Assembly (NCBI GenBank): GCA_022453515.1 | Contig: JAJNNY010000010.1 | Coordinates: 620,001 to 684,000 of the forward strand | Source: Astrocystis sublimbata | Lineage: Eukaryota > Ascomycota > Sordariomycetes > Xylariales > Xylariaceae | Reading direction: 5' to 3' | Length of the DNA stretch: 64,000 bases | Shown: positions 47,535 to 60,542 of the stretch, piece after piece | Position numbering within the stretch: position 1 is the first letter of the stretch | Layout: each line of letters begins with the position of its first letter | The notes under the pieces: generated by a model | The model's database searches: none | Told to the model about the DNA's origin: nothing | What the model saw: only the letters and a program-made list of their open reading frames with translations | Translations under genes and position numbers: made by a program

Positions 47535-50500
47535 CCTCGATACTGTTATGTTGACAGCAGTCGAAGTAGAATATCGGGTCAAACGATTGTGGCCAACACA
47601 GAAGGCTTCACTCAGCTGTGAATACAGATTCCATCAAGGAGCAGTTGCAGACGCCACCTTGAAAGCCGAGCTGTAGTGTAGATGCGTCGCATGCAGGGAG
47701 ACCAGAATTTGCGATTAATGTATTTCACGGTACACGGTGTCAGTCCATCGACGCTGGTGAAAACCCCAACCGGCCTTGGATAGCCGATGTTGTCCCCTGA
47801 GACGAAAACACACGATACAAGGCGCCAAGCTAGGAGCGGCGCTACGATGAATGAGACCGAGACGACTGCGAAAGCTGATGCGCAGGTGAAGGTAGTATTA
47901 ACAACAAGGCTAAGCTGCGGGCCGCTAGACTGGGCGTTATATCGATAGATCGGTGCTAGAGGCGCCGGAGAATTAGGCAGTGGGCGAAATCCCCAGTGGT
48001 TCGCGAGTTCGGTGTTGTCAAAATTAAACGCCTGAATCGTTTCGCTTGATTAAGATTATGCTAGGTCGACCAAGTGCAGGTGGTTGGCGTTGGCGCAAAC
48101 AGGGACGATGGGGGCTCGGGGCTGCGGACGAGATGCAAGCTTAGCGTCCACTAAATAAATAAATATCTGAACGAGGACCAACGACGTTGCTTCAATCGGC
48201 GATACTAAGTATGCTTGCGAAGCTCGTCTAACACGCGCGTCAAGCAGTAGGTCGGGAGGGTGGCCTGGAGGTGGTCGACACTTCAACAGATGGTACACGG
48301 TAGCTTGCGTAATGCTCCTTGCGTTGCAGCGGTTGCGCTTAGTCAAGGAATGTGTATGTCGGCTGTCGGCAGGGGAATTAATGAGAGTATGCACTGCAGT
48401 CGGTGGTGGGTGTAAGTGGTGGGCAGGTCGAGCTTTGTTTTGTAGCCTTTCGGTGATTGATGGGTGTTGGAGTTGAACAATTAGGTCGGTCAGCAATGAA
48501 AGGAATTAGGGTGCAACCCGTGAGGCTTATTAGGTATCCGACATGTCGAACTGAAGAAAGGGGAGGGTGAGGTTGGGTAAGAGACCCAGCCTGTCGGATC
48601 AGAACTGACCATGACCATCGACCAGCCTCGAGAGAGGGAGACGAGACTTCCGCGCACTGCCAGGACTAGGACTGTGTGGCGTGTGGTTGGTGGCCGCGTA
48701 TCCGTATTCTGGTCGACACTAGGTACTTAGACAACCGAGTGAGTGAGCACTTAGCACTTACAGGAAGTAGTGCTACGCTACAGTCGCAGTTGGCAGGCTC
48801 GGCAGGCAGTCTGCAGTCTGTACGTCCCACGGCATGATCCGCCGGCCCACTCCCAGGTCCTGAATTCTGAGCTGGACAGCTGTACAGCCTCGGGCACTCG
48901 GCAGCGTGCAAGGTACCTGCCATCCTACGCAGACCCCTCGTATGGTGCAGTGTGCGCTCTGTATGATTGGTAGCCCCGGGTAGGCGGTACTTCCAGCTTG
49001 CTCATGATGCTCCAGCTTTTGCTTTAGGGTGCTTTAAGTCCGCAAATGGGAAGGATCACGTCCAATACAGAAGCAGTAATAGGAGGTTCGATCCCCACCA
49101 GCAAAGACAACAGCCATCCGATCAATAGCCTAAAAAGGGGGGCGTGAGGTACGTATCGATGTACACAGGATAGCGAACCCGAAAACGAGGGCAGGTTCTG
49201 TGTAGGTCATTTTTGCACTTTCACAACTTGGAAACAGCGTCGCGGTACAACTCCAGGACCTACATGGACAACCTCTGATGGTGGTCAAAATCGATCGAGA
49301 TGATTGCGTGTACCACATGATTCTTCCAGAAACCACCCCATCGTATGACATAATAGGTCAGGATAGGTGAGATAAAGAACTACATCTGCTCGTTGCTGAC
49401 AGGCTTGCCTTGTTCAGTCAGTTAAGTCGCTGCCTACCTCGCCTACATGTATGATGCTCATACGTTAGGTAAGATCTGGGGAGGCAGCGGCAGTGTCATC
49501 CGAGATCTCGACTCTGCTCCATCATCCACTGCCATGTGATTCTGTAGTCGGAAGCGTCGGTGACAGGCTCGCGCTTGGTCTCAACGAGTTTAGACCGAAC
49601 TCTGCTCTCGGCGACGAGCTTACACATCCGGAAACCAAAGGGATCCCAAAGTTGTCGTAGACCGACTTATCCAAAAGCATCACATTCTCAGTTGCGCCAG
49701 CGGCTCAGAAACTAGGTGGGAATACTCGGCAGGCAAGAAGATTCGGATCGATGTTCCTATCTATACGCTACCGAAACGTGCGTCTGCAGTGCACTCACTA
49801 ATTGGCATCTGGAATCCTCCGCATGCATGCGGATTGACCGTGCATCAGCAGCCGAGCCAGCAGCCTGGAGAACATCGGCACACCGCTTACCACCATTCAT
49901 CCATTACCTTAAGCAGTCGAGCAGTCGACGTAGTCTCACTCGACGCATTCGGCCCAGTCTTGAGTCATGCAGTCAGCGCAGAATGAAGTCATTTGCTCTA
50001 TCATCTATCCACCTGTACGATTGGCGAGCTGTATCGATCGTTCCGAGTCAGGCTCCAAGCTAAACCACATCAGCAATCCAACTTTATAGGTAGCAGCGCA
50101 CGACAGTGCAGATGCACTGTCAAACAATATCAAGTAGACGCGACCTTCGAAGATGGCATATAAAGATTGGCTTATGATCGAAATCGGCATGCTCAGCAGC
50201 ATAGGAACGTCGTCAGCCTACAACACGGGATTCGTCAACGCATCCCACGTGTGTGCTTGACCCGTAACCCTGTGTGCCCTGTGTGAAGTGCCTCTGTTAC
50301 TAACTTCTTCAGTCACCAATGATCTTGTATGCGACGGGCGTCTTCGTTGCGACTTCTCGGGTGGCGACTCAAGACCATAGAGAGGGTGGTATGTGACAGG
50401 ATGTTCAATAATCTACTATGTATCACCTCAGACTTCTGCTCTGCCTCCGGAGTCTAAGCAAGATTGCGCCACGGAAGTCATGTGCTTCAGCCATACGCTT

Positions 50501-50657
50501 CAGCCACAGCAGCCCTACCTTCAGTGTTGTACCTAGGTACTGTCTGTATCCATGGAAAGGTGCCAGAGCAGACCGACCATCAATATTTACGTCGATTGTA
50601 ACTTGTCGGCGCATCAACAAACATCATTGTCCGCAGGGCAATTGACAGCTATCGCTG
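47535..50657. other. Divergent intergenic region (unknown protein / GPI18)
   Basis: 3.1 kb holding both promoters. It contains a perfect 12-base palindrome GTACCTAGGTAC at 50529-50540, about 120 bp upstream of the GPI18 start. A tRNA-B-box-like GGTTCGATCCC at 49085 has no cloverleaf around it. No gene is supported. Confidence 0.5.
50529..50540. repeat. Perfect 12-bp palindrome GTACCTAGGTAC
   Basis: Upstream of the GPI18 start by about 120 bp. It belongs to the family of short GGTAC/ACCTAGGT palindromes in this window; a regulatory role is only a possibility. Confidence 0.6.
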
Positions 50658-52049
50658 ATGTCTCTATTCGTAGACTCTGCCTCCCCCGTGCAATCATTGG
50701 CATGCACTTTTGTCGCATGGAAAGCGTTTTTGTTGGCCATAGTACTCGGCAGCGGTGTCGGCCCAGCCTACGATACATCTAGTACCTTGCTGTCAACCAG
50801 CCAGCCATCGTATCATGAGTCGACGTTCGATCTAGCTACGAAGTTAACGCGATGGGATGCCATCTATTACGTGCAAGCTTCCAGGCGCGGCTACCTATTT
50901 GAACAGGAATGGGCTTTCGCAAGTGGTTTGCCAACTACCATCTCATTTCTAACGAACGGTATGTTTTCATCTTTGTATGAGAAGCCTGCTGACTGACATA
51001 TATGGACTCAGTCCTCACGGGGCTTGGTATTGAACGACATGATGCACTTGAGCCTCTCGTAGGCATATTCATCGCCAATTTCTCACATTTGCTATCAGCC
51101 TTGGTCTTGTACAAGCTCAGCTTGATAGTCTCGAAAAACTCGCGGATGTCGTTAACCGCAAGCATACTTCACATCCTGTCGCCTGCGGGTCTGTTTCTCT
51201 CAGCACCGTGCTCTGAGAGCCCCTATGCTCTTCTGTCTTTCTTGGGCTACCTGTTCTTTGCCAAAGCAGTCATTAGTGATAGGCGGACCATTGCACACGA
51301 CGTGAGCTTGGTTGCATCGGGTTTATGGTTCGGCTTTGCCGTCAATTTCCGAAGCAATGGGGTGCTCAACGGGGTTCTCTTTGCCGCGGAACTGCTTCGC
51401 GAGCTGACTCTCCCACCCACTGCTAATAGTGTTCGAAGAAGATTGGCTCTGCTTGCTGGCGGTTCTGCGATTGCGATTGGCTTTGTGGTACCCCAAATCG
51501 TCGCCTACCGAACCTACTGCTATGATGTATCCGACACTGAGCTCAGACCGTGGTGTACAAAGCTCCTTCCCAGCATTTACACTTTCGTCCAAGAGCATTA
51601 CTGGTAAGGAGCAGGGACCCGATTCTCGAAACATACTAACTCTTCTTAGGAATGTAGGCTTTCTGCGCTACTGGACGCCTGGAAACGTCCCTCTTTTCCT
51701 CCTGGCGGGCCCCATGCTCTATTTCATGGCGAGGTCAGGAACCAACTTCGTACTAGACCCTCATCTTCCGAACGAGGGAGCGATGAGCGCCTCCGCCTTG
51801 GAAAACCTGCGAGGGCTGTTGCGTTCTATGGCTCTGGCCCAGCTCGTCTTAACGGCTCTAGCCATCACAAGCTACCACATTCAAATAATCACCAGGATAT
51901 CGTCCGGGTACCCGCTCTGGTATTGGTGGTTGGCGAACCTCCTCTCGGATGACAATACCGCGAGTACTGGCAGAAAGATTGTGATATTCATGATCATGTA
52001 CGCCACTATACAGGGTGTACTGTATGCGTCTTTTCTTCCACCTGCTTAA
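50658..52049 (+). CDS. GPI18: GPI mannosyltransferase 2 (PIG-V family)
   Basis: ER membrane enzyme that adds the second mannose to the GPI anchor precursor, using dolichol-phosphate mannose. Exons are 50658-50958, 51012-51603 and 51650-52049; introns are 53 and 46 bp with GT-AG ends and CTAAC-like branch sites; 430 residues. Diagnostic motifs are TRWDAIYYVQASRRGYLFEQEWAF near residue 70-93 (luminal RWD...Y motif, given as landmarks), LSPAGLFLSAPCSESPYALL, NFRSNGVLNG, and YWNVGFLRYWTPGNVP across the second splice. About eight hydrophobic segments are visible. The length is normal for the fungal family. An upstream short open frame overlaps the start region, but the ATG at 50658 fits the family N terminus. 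It probably works with a Pbn1-type subunit encoded elsewhere. Confidence 0.94.
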
Positions 52050-55000
52050 GCGCAAATACATCGATGGTTATCGTTTAGTGGCACGTACTATCTTCCTGGA
52101 GAATCATAACAAAAGCAGCAGTGTCTGGTATGTGGTGAAACTACATACCTATACCAAATAGCCTTGTTGGTGTTTAGGAATAGAATCTGTTTCGCCACGT
52201 AATGGAACGAAACTTGTTAAATGGTCCAAGTACAAGTCACTGGCGAATGCAATTGGTCGCGGAGTCCATCTATGCCGGCTGTAAAAGTAACCACCATCGG
52301 AAGGGAGCCCTTCCGTCTCACAAAAGTGCCAACTCTTAGTCTATTTGTATGTAATCTGTACATTTAACAGCCCAAAGCTCGATTTTGTCATGACGTTACA
52401 TAAGGTGTATGATTGCATATACACATCCTGCAAGGTGAATATCGCATCCTCACCTACTCTTGAACGAGCATTCTTTCCGTGAGTCGCGGGTATGTATATG
52501 TTTCAACAGTTTCTTCGTTGGTGTCATTTGCCTAACTTGCGCACGAAACCTATCCAATCCGGGTTCCTTACCACTGAGTGATGATTATGAAGTATATGAA
52601 TTACGAACATAACGTTGTATAAGGTTCTTCAGTGAAGGCTTGCAGATCAGTGATATTCATACGATTCTAATAGTGATAACTGGTACTGAAATTATCACTT
52701 ATATACTGATTGTGGAAGATGAATAATTCGGTATGCACAGCCTATGTGTGGATTCTGGAAACCTCAACAAAAACCAACCTTGCGTTTTCTGGTAGCTACT
52801 TGTCTCTAACCACGTCCAGCCCATCGTTTTGAACATATATCGGCAAATAAAAAGCATATCATCATCAGCAAATCGGCTTTCGCCAAATTTACATCAGGTT
52901 ACCTGTGGTACCAAGTTCTGCCTCTCTGTAGCTAGGTCTGATCACACTGTCGGATATATTTCAAACATCACTATGCCACCGTGTGTAAGCTGACCATCTT
53001 TTTACTGACGCTGGGTACGCGTCTTGTCCCGGCATCATGTCATAAAACCAACGTCGCTGCCGCTATGAGTGGTGGTATGTAAGGCAGAGCAGATCTTAAG
53101 GGTAGCGATATAAGGCATACGTCACTTGCAGACCCTCTCAACTGCTGTATATTGCAACCCACTGCTGCAGACACGAGTAAAGTCCTTGATCTGACTTCTC
53201 GACGTGGCACTCTCGGGATGGTATGTAATGTAACGATGGTAGCGGCAGTGGATAGATAAGTGGTGTGGAGTCAATTCAACATATTTCCGCCTTCATTTTC
53301 GCAGACGACTGTAAACTGACAGTAACCCGATTGTGCAAATGCCCCTAACCACACGAATTAGTGTGAGCGTCATTGTCTTCTAGAACAACTGGGATCGGAA
53401 CTTGTATTTATTTTAAGCCTAGCACTAATGCCAGCGACACCGTTGAATAAGGCCGTGGACCAATAGGCGTCATGAACACTAGGTTTTAGTCTTGATCGGG
53501 GCGGCAGCAGGTCCTATCAAGACAGCACATTTGTCAATATTGGGCAAGGCGACAGACGGGGCATTGTGGATCGACACAAGTAACGGCGCTCGATTTCTGG
53601 TACACCAGCGACGCACGCCATACAAGATATGCAAGCCACTGCATGCATCCAACGCAGTGGCGCTTGGGAGATTCATGCGATGGCTAGCGTCTGCAGGACG
53701 GGGAAAGCTTCGGGTTCCGCTCTCGAGCAGCCCTTTCCCGTACCGACTTGCCAAATGCTTTGTTTTGAACAGCAAACAATCCGCGGGCCGTCGATGTGTT
53801 TGAGGTTGTCGTGAGAATGGGGACAATCGGTCCGTGAACCTTTGTTCTGCATCCCTGGAATCGGGGGCGGGAAATAGGATGAAGCATATATGTGTGCAAT
53901 ATATGAGGCTATAGTAAGCCTGCGCGTGTACCACGCAGTAAGCAGCTAAGATCTCCCAGGTACATGGATTCTATCAAGAATCGGAACGGCTTCTCATGTA
54001 CGTGCGGAGCTTACCGCTATGAAAATCCCCGCGCACAGCTCAATGCATTCTGGTAACATCGTCTTTTTGTGAGATCGTGGTTCCATGATCGTCATCTAGG
54101 CTTGCGGGATGTGTAACTGTGGCACTCTAGTGTTCTCCGTGCACGTACAATGTCTGTTGAGAAGAGATTCTACACTTGAAACAATGCTGAGAACAAAGGT
54201 GCTGTTCTAGTGGACCTGGGGAATGTAGATAAATGAAGAATCTCAGTATTATGAGTCGAAACTAGTGTTTGCTACTAGGAGGTAGCTTCTCAACTCCTTG
54301 ATAGAGTCCAGTCTGGCTATTGTTTCCGCAGGCATTTATGGAAACGCATGAAGTGCCATTTTGATGAGTCTGGGCACCTACTATGTATCTGTATTGACAT
54401 CGGCAGTTGTTCGTAGTTTCATAGACCAAACTCTGCGCGCACACATGTATTTATCGACGACGAGTAGTTGAGACAAGTATCCCATACATCTGAACACAAT
54501 TTTACGAAAAGGCTCTGCTAAGTAAGGTTATAGTGGGGAGTCATCCCTCATGGTTGCCACAACATTTTGTAAATCAGACAGCTGCACCCTACAGCAACAT
54601 GATACCAGGTGCGTTCTCATCAGGGAAAGTAAAGAAGGAATTACCGTATTCCATTTGTTATGAGCATGTAAATTGCGATCATTGAAATTGTGTGCGTTGA
54701 GTATGGATGCGTTTAGATTGAAGTTGGTGTCATGTCGCATCACCTTGCACAACATGCAACCTCAAGATTCCATCGCAAGCCATGTATGGAGGCGCGTTAC
54801 ACAACTCTGATGTCGACGTGTGTAAATGGTGGTGTATATTCAGTAGAGCTAAATTCTATTGCACCTACAAACCTACTCGCATAGGAGTGGCATGTTATAG
54901 AACTTAGAATGTTTCGCAATCAGCAGTGTTGCAATTGCTACCCTGTCTTAGCTGCCGTTACCCATTTAAGTAACGACAACGAGAATGGTGAGCGCACCCC

Positions 55001-57602
55001 GTTTCATGTGTTTTAGTGTACAATTCAATTGGTATCGGTCTAACTCAGTATAACGGCAGACAAGAGCACCGAGATCAAAATGCAACGCATGAATTGATAG
55101 TCAAGAGGCAACGGGTGTGGCGTGCGAATCAGGATAATCCCCAAGCCTTGGCGTGAAGTTAGAAGCGTGTCCGTTTGCTGACAGGCTAGTCTGTTCTCTG
55201 CCAATAATGGTGATATTCGCGGGATATAATTTTCTAGTGGACGCACGGCTATAAGTCCGCATTAAGAGCTGTGCTGGATGGCGTCGGGGATTTTTGAACG
55301 ATCACAAGAAAATGATACAGCGACTTGACGAAGAGCACTGGGTAATTAGATTCCCACTCTCACAACATAGATTCTACCACGTCCTTTTGGGGCAACACAT
55401 TCATCCGGATCCAAGGAGCCGGTATTAACCCTTTTAGATTTGTTCTTCCTTAGGGAAAAATCTCACGTGGGCTCTAAACTACGGGGCGGGAATTGGGATA
55501 TATCATACTGTCACTATATGCTGTAGTGATAGAACTAGTGCTAGCTTCCTCAATGCTGTCATTTCAGTCCCCTTCGAATGGCAAATAGACAGCAAATAGC
55601 AACGCTGTATAGTCGTCTATACTTTCCTCGAATCTCTTGACATCCTGGAATGACCTCCACGGGCACTACTCGTAAGTAACTACCTAAGTTCTGACTTACG
55701 TTAGCTTCAACCATATTTGGGCAACCTCCGGATAAGACGGTGCGATTGTGATCCACGTACAAGAAGAACTATTGGCAAAACGACAGTATAGATATGAGAC
55801 TACCTACTTGTAATTTATAATAGTTAAGTTGTCGATAATTACTGTCAAATACAGCAAGCGGCTAGTCTGTCCGGCTGTTACTTGATTTCCTCAACATCGT
55901 TACACATTCGCGGCGGGATGCGAATTCACACACATGTACAAGTACCACTTATCGTGGTCTACCTTATCATGGCAAATTGCGGGCCTGGGGGCTGGGATGA
56001 GAGACTCGAACCTTGATGCAGAGACATGCACGACATCAGAACATCAACAGAAATATTACCAGGTCCCGGTCGACCACCGATTTGAACCAAGAGATTATGG
56101 TAACAGGACGGCGCTTTGACAAGTGTCAGGAACGCCCGAGTTTGGAGCTTGTACGGGGGCTTATGAAGATGTCAAGCGAAGCTAGCGAGATGTACTATGT
56201 ACCGCTACTCGTCCCAGACTGACGTGTTTAATCTTAATTCCCGAGTTCAGTCCCGAGCTTTGTTCATGGCGTTCTAAGCAGCTTCTTCTGATCTATGCTA
56301 GACGCCACCGGGATACCCTGGTGATAAACAAGGGGTCTTGGGACAGGGATGATTGTACTCTCCAGGCTCAGGGGCTAAATTGGATCAATGGCAATGTAGA
56401 ATACCGGGCTCGACGCTTTTGTCTGTCCTATATTGGGAGCCATTCACTGATCTCATCCATTGTCTGGTTCACCTGAGTAGAATGATTACATCAGGTCTTT
56501 AGTTGGTGGGCGGCAGAGTAGCTGTGGAGTGGCAAAATGGCACTGCGCTTCCAGAACTTATGCCACTCTTCGGAGTGGGATGATAGTGGTTTTAGTTGCA
56601 GCATAGCCTCTTGGCATCAAGATGCATGTTTGGTTTAGCCCTGGGCTTGGTGGTTCGTGAAAATGTCTCTTAGTCTCTATTAGTGTCATGATCCCAACCA
56701 GGCAGGACGAACCAAGGATGTACGCGATGTCGAATTTGAGCACTGTCGCGGTAGACTGAGTACATGGTGCGTAGTGTGAAAATGAAGGCACAAATACCCA
56801 CTGCGTCTTTCCGGAAATATAGCATACAGGCGCTAGTCTAGCCCCTTCTTCACTGCATGCTTGGTGCGGATTTATCCCCGTTTTTCATATTGCAGAAGAA
56901 CGCTTGATCTCTCACGCACGTTCTCTAAGAATCCAGGGAATGCTTTTCCAAATCTGCCCTTCCTTCAAAATCTACATCAATTGTGCATTTCAACGCAGCA
57001 TTTGAGGTTCTATCCATGCGCGGTTGATTTGGTGTGTGTGAGGGCCGTATCTATTAAACGAAACGAAACGACGCATATTGCACCCCTGAGGACTGGGGTG
57101 TGGATCCTCTTGGAAGGACGGACGATACTGGACCTTGTTATTGGTATCATAATCGGCGACGAATCTGACCATTTTACGATCTTAACACCACGCTTCTCCC
57201 TTCCTGTTGGTTGAGTGTTTCTTCTCCCAGGTCTTTGGCAAAACAAACACGGCGGCGAAGTCTTGGATCGCAGAACGTCGCCCCTAAGATGCGCGCAGCG
57301 ACAACTGTGAATTCCCCGGCTTCAAACTGAGCCGCCCCCAGAAGGATCACTGGTTACCTCTCATCCGGCAAATCTTGCGAAACTCTCGCTCGCCGAGATT
57401 CGTCTTACGGCCAACAGCGTCAGGGTCGTGCATCACAGCCGCTGAAGTCCAAGAAAGCTAATACTGTTCACTTCGCCTCACCTGAGCGATGCTCCGTAAC
57501 CCTGACCTGGATCCCTGATACACTGAGAAGGGGAGCGCGGTGACGCGGCCGCTGCTTCTCGACGGGTAAGCGCTCCCTGCCGATTCTTGCATAACATCCA
57601 AG
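52050..57602. other. Gene-free region between GPI18 and the 979-residue protein gene
   Basis: 5.55 kb with no supported gene. Open frames of up to 151 codons (for example 53479-53934 on the minus strand) are mirrored by open frames on the opposite strand and show no motif. The last few hundred bases should hold the promoter of the downstream gene. No repeats of note or RNA genes were recognised. Confidence 0.5.
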
Positions 57603-60542
57603 ATGTCGTCTGGTGGGATGAAATCCAAGTTCAGATTCCCTACTTTGGGTCGATCAAAAAAGCAAGAGGTGCCAACTGTCTCTGTGACAACTCCCTTGTC
57701 AAAAGCACAAAGGATCCTAGGCACAGATGGACTCAACATTAACACTTCGACACTGAGACTTGATACGAACCAGCCGTGGGAAACCAGTTCTGCTGGTGGC
57801 ATCAGCACATCAGTATCCGAGAGCAATTTAAGTCGACCCGCGCATGATGTTGGCCTCGAATTGGAAGATGAAAGAAATGCTTTCTGGGAAGAGGAATCCG
57901 CGATTATTCCCCGACCGATTCGAAGCGCGCATGGCTCGCATCCGAGGGCCCTGAAGACGAAGCGATCCGCATTGACCGTCGGAAACAATGAGTCGCGAGA
58001 CAACATAGCGAGCCTGTCCAGCAGAAGCAGACGACAATCCACCTCGACGATAGATTCCCACTACGAATCAGAAAAGATGCCTCTGGCGATATCGCAGCAA
58101 ACATCAAGCTCAGCCATGGCGAAAGGTCTTCCGTCAAAGATAAACGAGCTTCTCGACATGGACGGGAGTCTGGCAGGCACACCTAATGGGAAAAAGAAGA
58201 AGAAGCCCGCTCGATTGGATCTTTCGCGTCTACGTCCGAGAGGTCAAAGAGAACGGAAAGGGAGCGACCAGTCTGCCGAGCCCGTATACGGAACTAACTA
58301 TGTTTCGCGTTCGCCATCCTTTTTCTCGCAGTTTCCGTTGCCTCCTGACTCTGGGTCCACTGGAAATCCGAGAACCCCGCGATGGCGTACGAAGCAACAG
58401 CCGGTCGTGCAAGAGTCTCCTCGGTCCAAGGGCATCACTCAACCTACTGGGCTACACCAACTCTACGACCATTATGAAAAGATGTCATTTCACAATGAGG
58501 AGGCTTTGGATGAAGATACCGTTCAAGAGTATGCACCTCTTAAACCTGCCTCGGACCATCTTAGGCCAGCCAGCACCTTTACACAGAGCCTTATTGCACC
58601 GATACCGTCTCAATCAACCCAAGAGCGGGACCCGAGATGGAGCCATTCACGCAAGGGTTCCCATGGTAGCAGGACAAGTGCCTCGATGGTCGACTCACCA
58701 GGCGGTCTTCAAGTCAATACTGGGTCTAGGAACGACTATGCAGGTAGTGTATCAAGCCGCCATACCCGAACATCGAAAGCATCGCCATCGAGTAGGGACA
58801 CCCATGGATCAGACCGGCTGCAGAACAGTGTTTTGTCTCTTTCAGATTCTTCGGACGAGGAAGATTATGCGCCATCACAACCGACACCTGTCTCTCATCG
58901 TGGAAGTCTCACAAACGATGCATACGTGGAGCCCCTGAACTCGACAACAAACCAGCAGAGCCCGAAGCAACTACACGGAACTACAGGGAATAGAAAATTC
59001 ACCCCCTCGTTGAACCAGGTGGATGAACATTCAGCTTTCAAGTCGACAATGCGGGTCCAAGACAGCAACTCACCATTATGCAACACCTTTACCCCTACTC
59101 ACTCGTCTTTAAGTCACTCATCTACGAGCACTCTAACCCCAGCCCTTCTGTCTGCTCACGACAGCAGATTCTCGTCGAGATCCACAGAAACTAGCGATAC
59201 AATAGGCTCCCCCCGGTCGCCCTGGGAAGTTCAGCAAGCGATGACAGTGTCATACATACCGTTAGCCTCCACCTTCGAAGCGGCAGGTCAGGTTTCGACG
59301 CCTGCGGGTAGTCATCAACTGGATAAGGTTCTATTGAGGCAGAACAGCAATGCCACTTCGCACTACTCTCACTCATCCGACCAGCCCACCCCTCCTCTCT
59401 CACCCAGCAGTGTAGAGTTCTACGTGAAATCGCGTGAATCACTCCAGATCGATGCGGTGACAAGCAGTGACGCATCCGAAGCTTATAATGCGCGCATGAT
59501 GGCGGTTACGAGACAAGAAGAAATGTTGCTGGGGGCGCTGCGACAGAAGAGGGCGAAGATGCGCGAGGGTGTCATTTCTGAGGCCGACGAAGACGTTCAA
59601 AGCCGCCCGAGTCGAGATAGCGTGGGCCACGGGAAAAGATCAAACAAGAGTCGTGTTCATGATGGGCGTGGACTGATGGCGATGCCAGAACTTGATGAAT
59701 CGGCCGAGGCATGGCCAAAGCGAGCGTCTTCCCTTTTCATTGGAATTTCTCGAGAAGATCTTCGCCAGGCCGACCAAGAGAACGCTTTGCGCAAGCAACT
59801 TGGCGATGTTGACGTACCATCGACGGCCAGCCGCAGCGATGCAACCGATAGAACCTCGATATCAGCAGCTGGGTCAACGACCTCGACAACCTATGAATTT
59901 CGGAATGATCAGAGTCAATTGTACTTTGAACCGCATACTGAGAGTACTAACACTGCCGACTCGAGTGTATATTTCAGCGACGACTACCTCGACGACAGTG
60001 ATGGGGTAGATCTCATCGTCAACGAGCGACGTACAAGCCGCATGCAGTCACGGCGTAGCAGCGCATCTGCCAACGGACGAGCTCGCAGCACGAGTAGCCG
60101 GCACCGAAACAGCAGCCGCAGCAGTCAGCACCAGAACGACTCGGCCTCGACCAGTTCTCACCATGCGGCCGTGAAGGGGCATCGTCTACAAGATGTGCCC
60201 GAATTGGAGCCCCAACCAGAGTGCAACGAAGATGTGGATGCAGACGATTCTGAAGATGACATTGGTGCATTCCCACAGCCTCCGAGGCCACCACCAACAC
60301 CAACTAGCCAACCCCCTATGCCACCACCATCATGGCCACTGCCACCGCGGCCTGAGAGGAAGACGTCGAAACCAAACAGCCCTGCCGCTCCCACGGACTT
60401 CCTTCATCCGTCGAGTGCGTTGCAGCAGGCTCATTCGCCCAAGCCAAAGCACGGCCACACACAGAACAAGAGGAGCATGGTACGTTTGAGCGCTGTGGGA
60501 AATGCAACTTCCCCGATGCCTTACTGGGGCGACGAGGATTAA
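57603..60542 (+). CDS. Large Ser-rich, mostly disordered protein of unknown function
   Basis: A single exon of 979 residues. Ser, Thr, Pro, Asn and Gln dominate and hydrophobic stretches are rare, so most of it should be disordered. Landmarks are a basic N terminus (KSKFRFPTLGRSKKQE), a Lys5 run near 196-200 followed by RLDLSRLRPRGQRERK, and SDSSDEED-type acidic phospho-site-like clusters. A helical segment at about 629-655 (NARMMAVTRQEEMLLGALRQ, then KRAKMRE) is the most protein-like part. An RS-like tract (RRSSASANGRARSTSSRHR) lies near 815-835. A proline-rich stretch at about 890-920 (PPRPPPTPT, PPMPPPSWPLPPRPERK) could bind SH3 or profilin-type partners. The C terminus is SPMPYWGDED. The helix with EEMLL.ALR.KRA.MRE recalls a motif in other Ser-rich fungal proteins; function remains unknown. 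Confidence 0.8.
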   Translation: MSSGGMKSKFRFPTLGRSKKQEVPTVSVTTPLSKAQRILGTDGLNINTSTLRLDTNQPWETSSAGGISTSVSESNLSRPAHDVGLELEDERNAFWEEESAIIPRPIRSAHGSHPRALKTKRSALTVGNNESRDNIASLSSRSRRQSTSTIDSHYESEKMPLAISQQTSSSAMAKGLPSKINELLDMDGSLAGTPNGKKKKKPARLDLSRLRPRGQRERKGSDQSAEPVYGTNYVSRSPSFFSQFPLPPDSGSTGNPRTPRWRTKQQPVVQESPRSKGITQPTGLHQLYDHYEKMSFHNEEALDEDTVQEYAPLKPASDHLRPASTFTQSLIAPIPSQSTQERDPRWSHSRKGSHGSRTSASMVDSPGGLQVNTGSRNDYAGSVSSRHTRTSKASPSSRDTHGSDRLQNSVLSLSDSSDEEDYAPSQPTPVSHRGSLTNDAYVEPLNSTTNQQSPKQLHGTTGNRKFTPSLNQVDEHSAFKSTMRVQDSNSPLCNTFTPTHSSLSHSSTSTLTPALLSAHDSRFSSRSTETSDTIGSPRSPWEVQQAMTVSYIPLASTFEAAGQVSTPAGSHQLDKVLLRQNSNATSHYSHSSDQPTPPLSPSSVEFYVKSRESLQIDAVTSSDASEAYNARMMAVTRQEEMLLGALRQKRAKMREGVISEADEDVQSRPSRDSVGHGKRSNKSRVHDGRGLMAMPELDESAEAWPKRASSLFIGISREDLRQADQENALRKQLGDVDVPSTASRSDATDRTSISAAGSTTSTTYEFRNDQSQLYFEPHTESTNTADSSVYFSDDYLDDSDGVDLIVNERRTSRMQSRRSSASANGRARSTSSRHRNSSRSSQHQNDSASTSSHHAAVKGHRLQDVPELEPQPECNEDVDADDSEDDIGAFPQPPRPPPTPTSQPPMPPPSWPLPPRPERKTSKPNSPAAPTDFLHPSSALQQAHSPKPKHGHTQNKRSMVRLSAVGNATSPMPYWGDED

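Noticed and set aside
49081..49100. GGTTCGATCCC resembling a tRNA B box and T loop
   Set aside because: The bases around it do not form a T stem, and no D arm, anticodon arm or acceptor stem can be drawn upstream.
53479..53934. 151-codon open frame on the minus strand
   Set aside because: The opposite strand is also open over much of the same stretch, there is no recognisable motif, and it lies in otherwise non-coding DNA.
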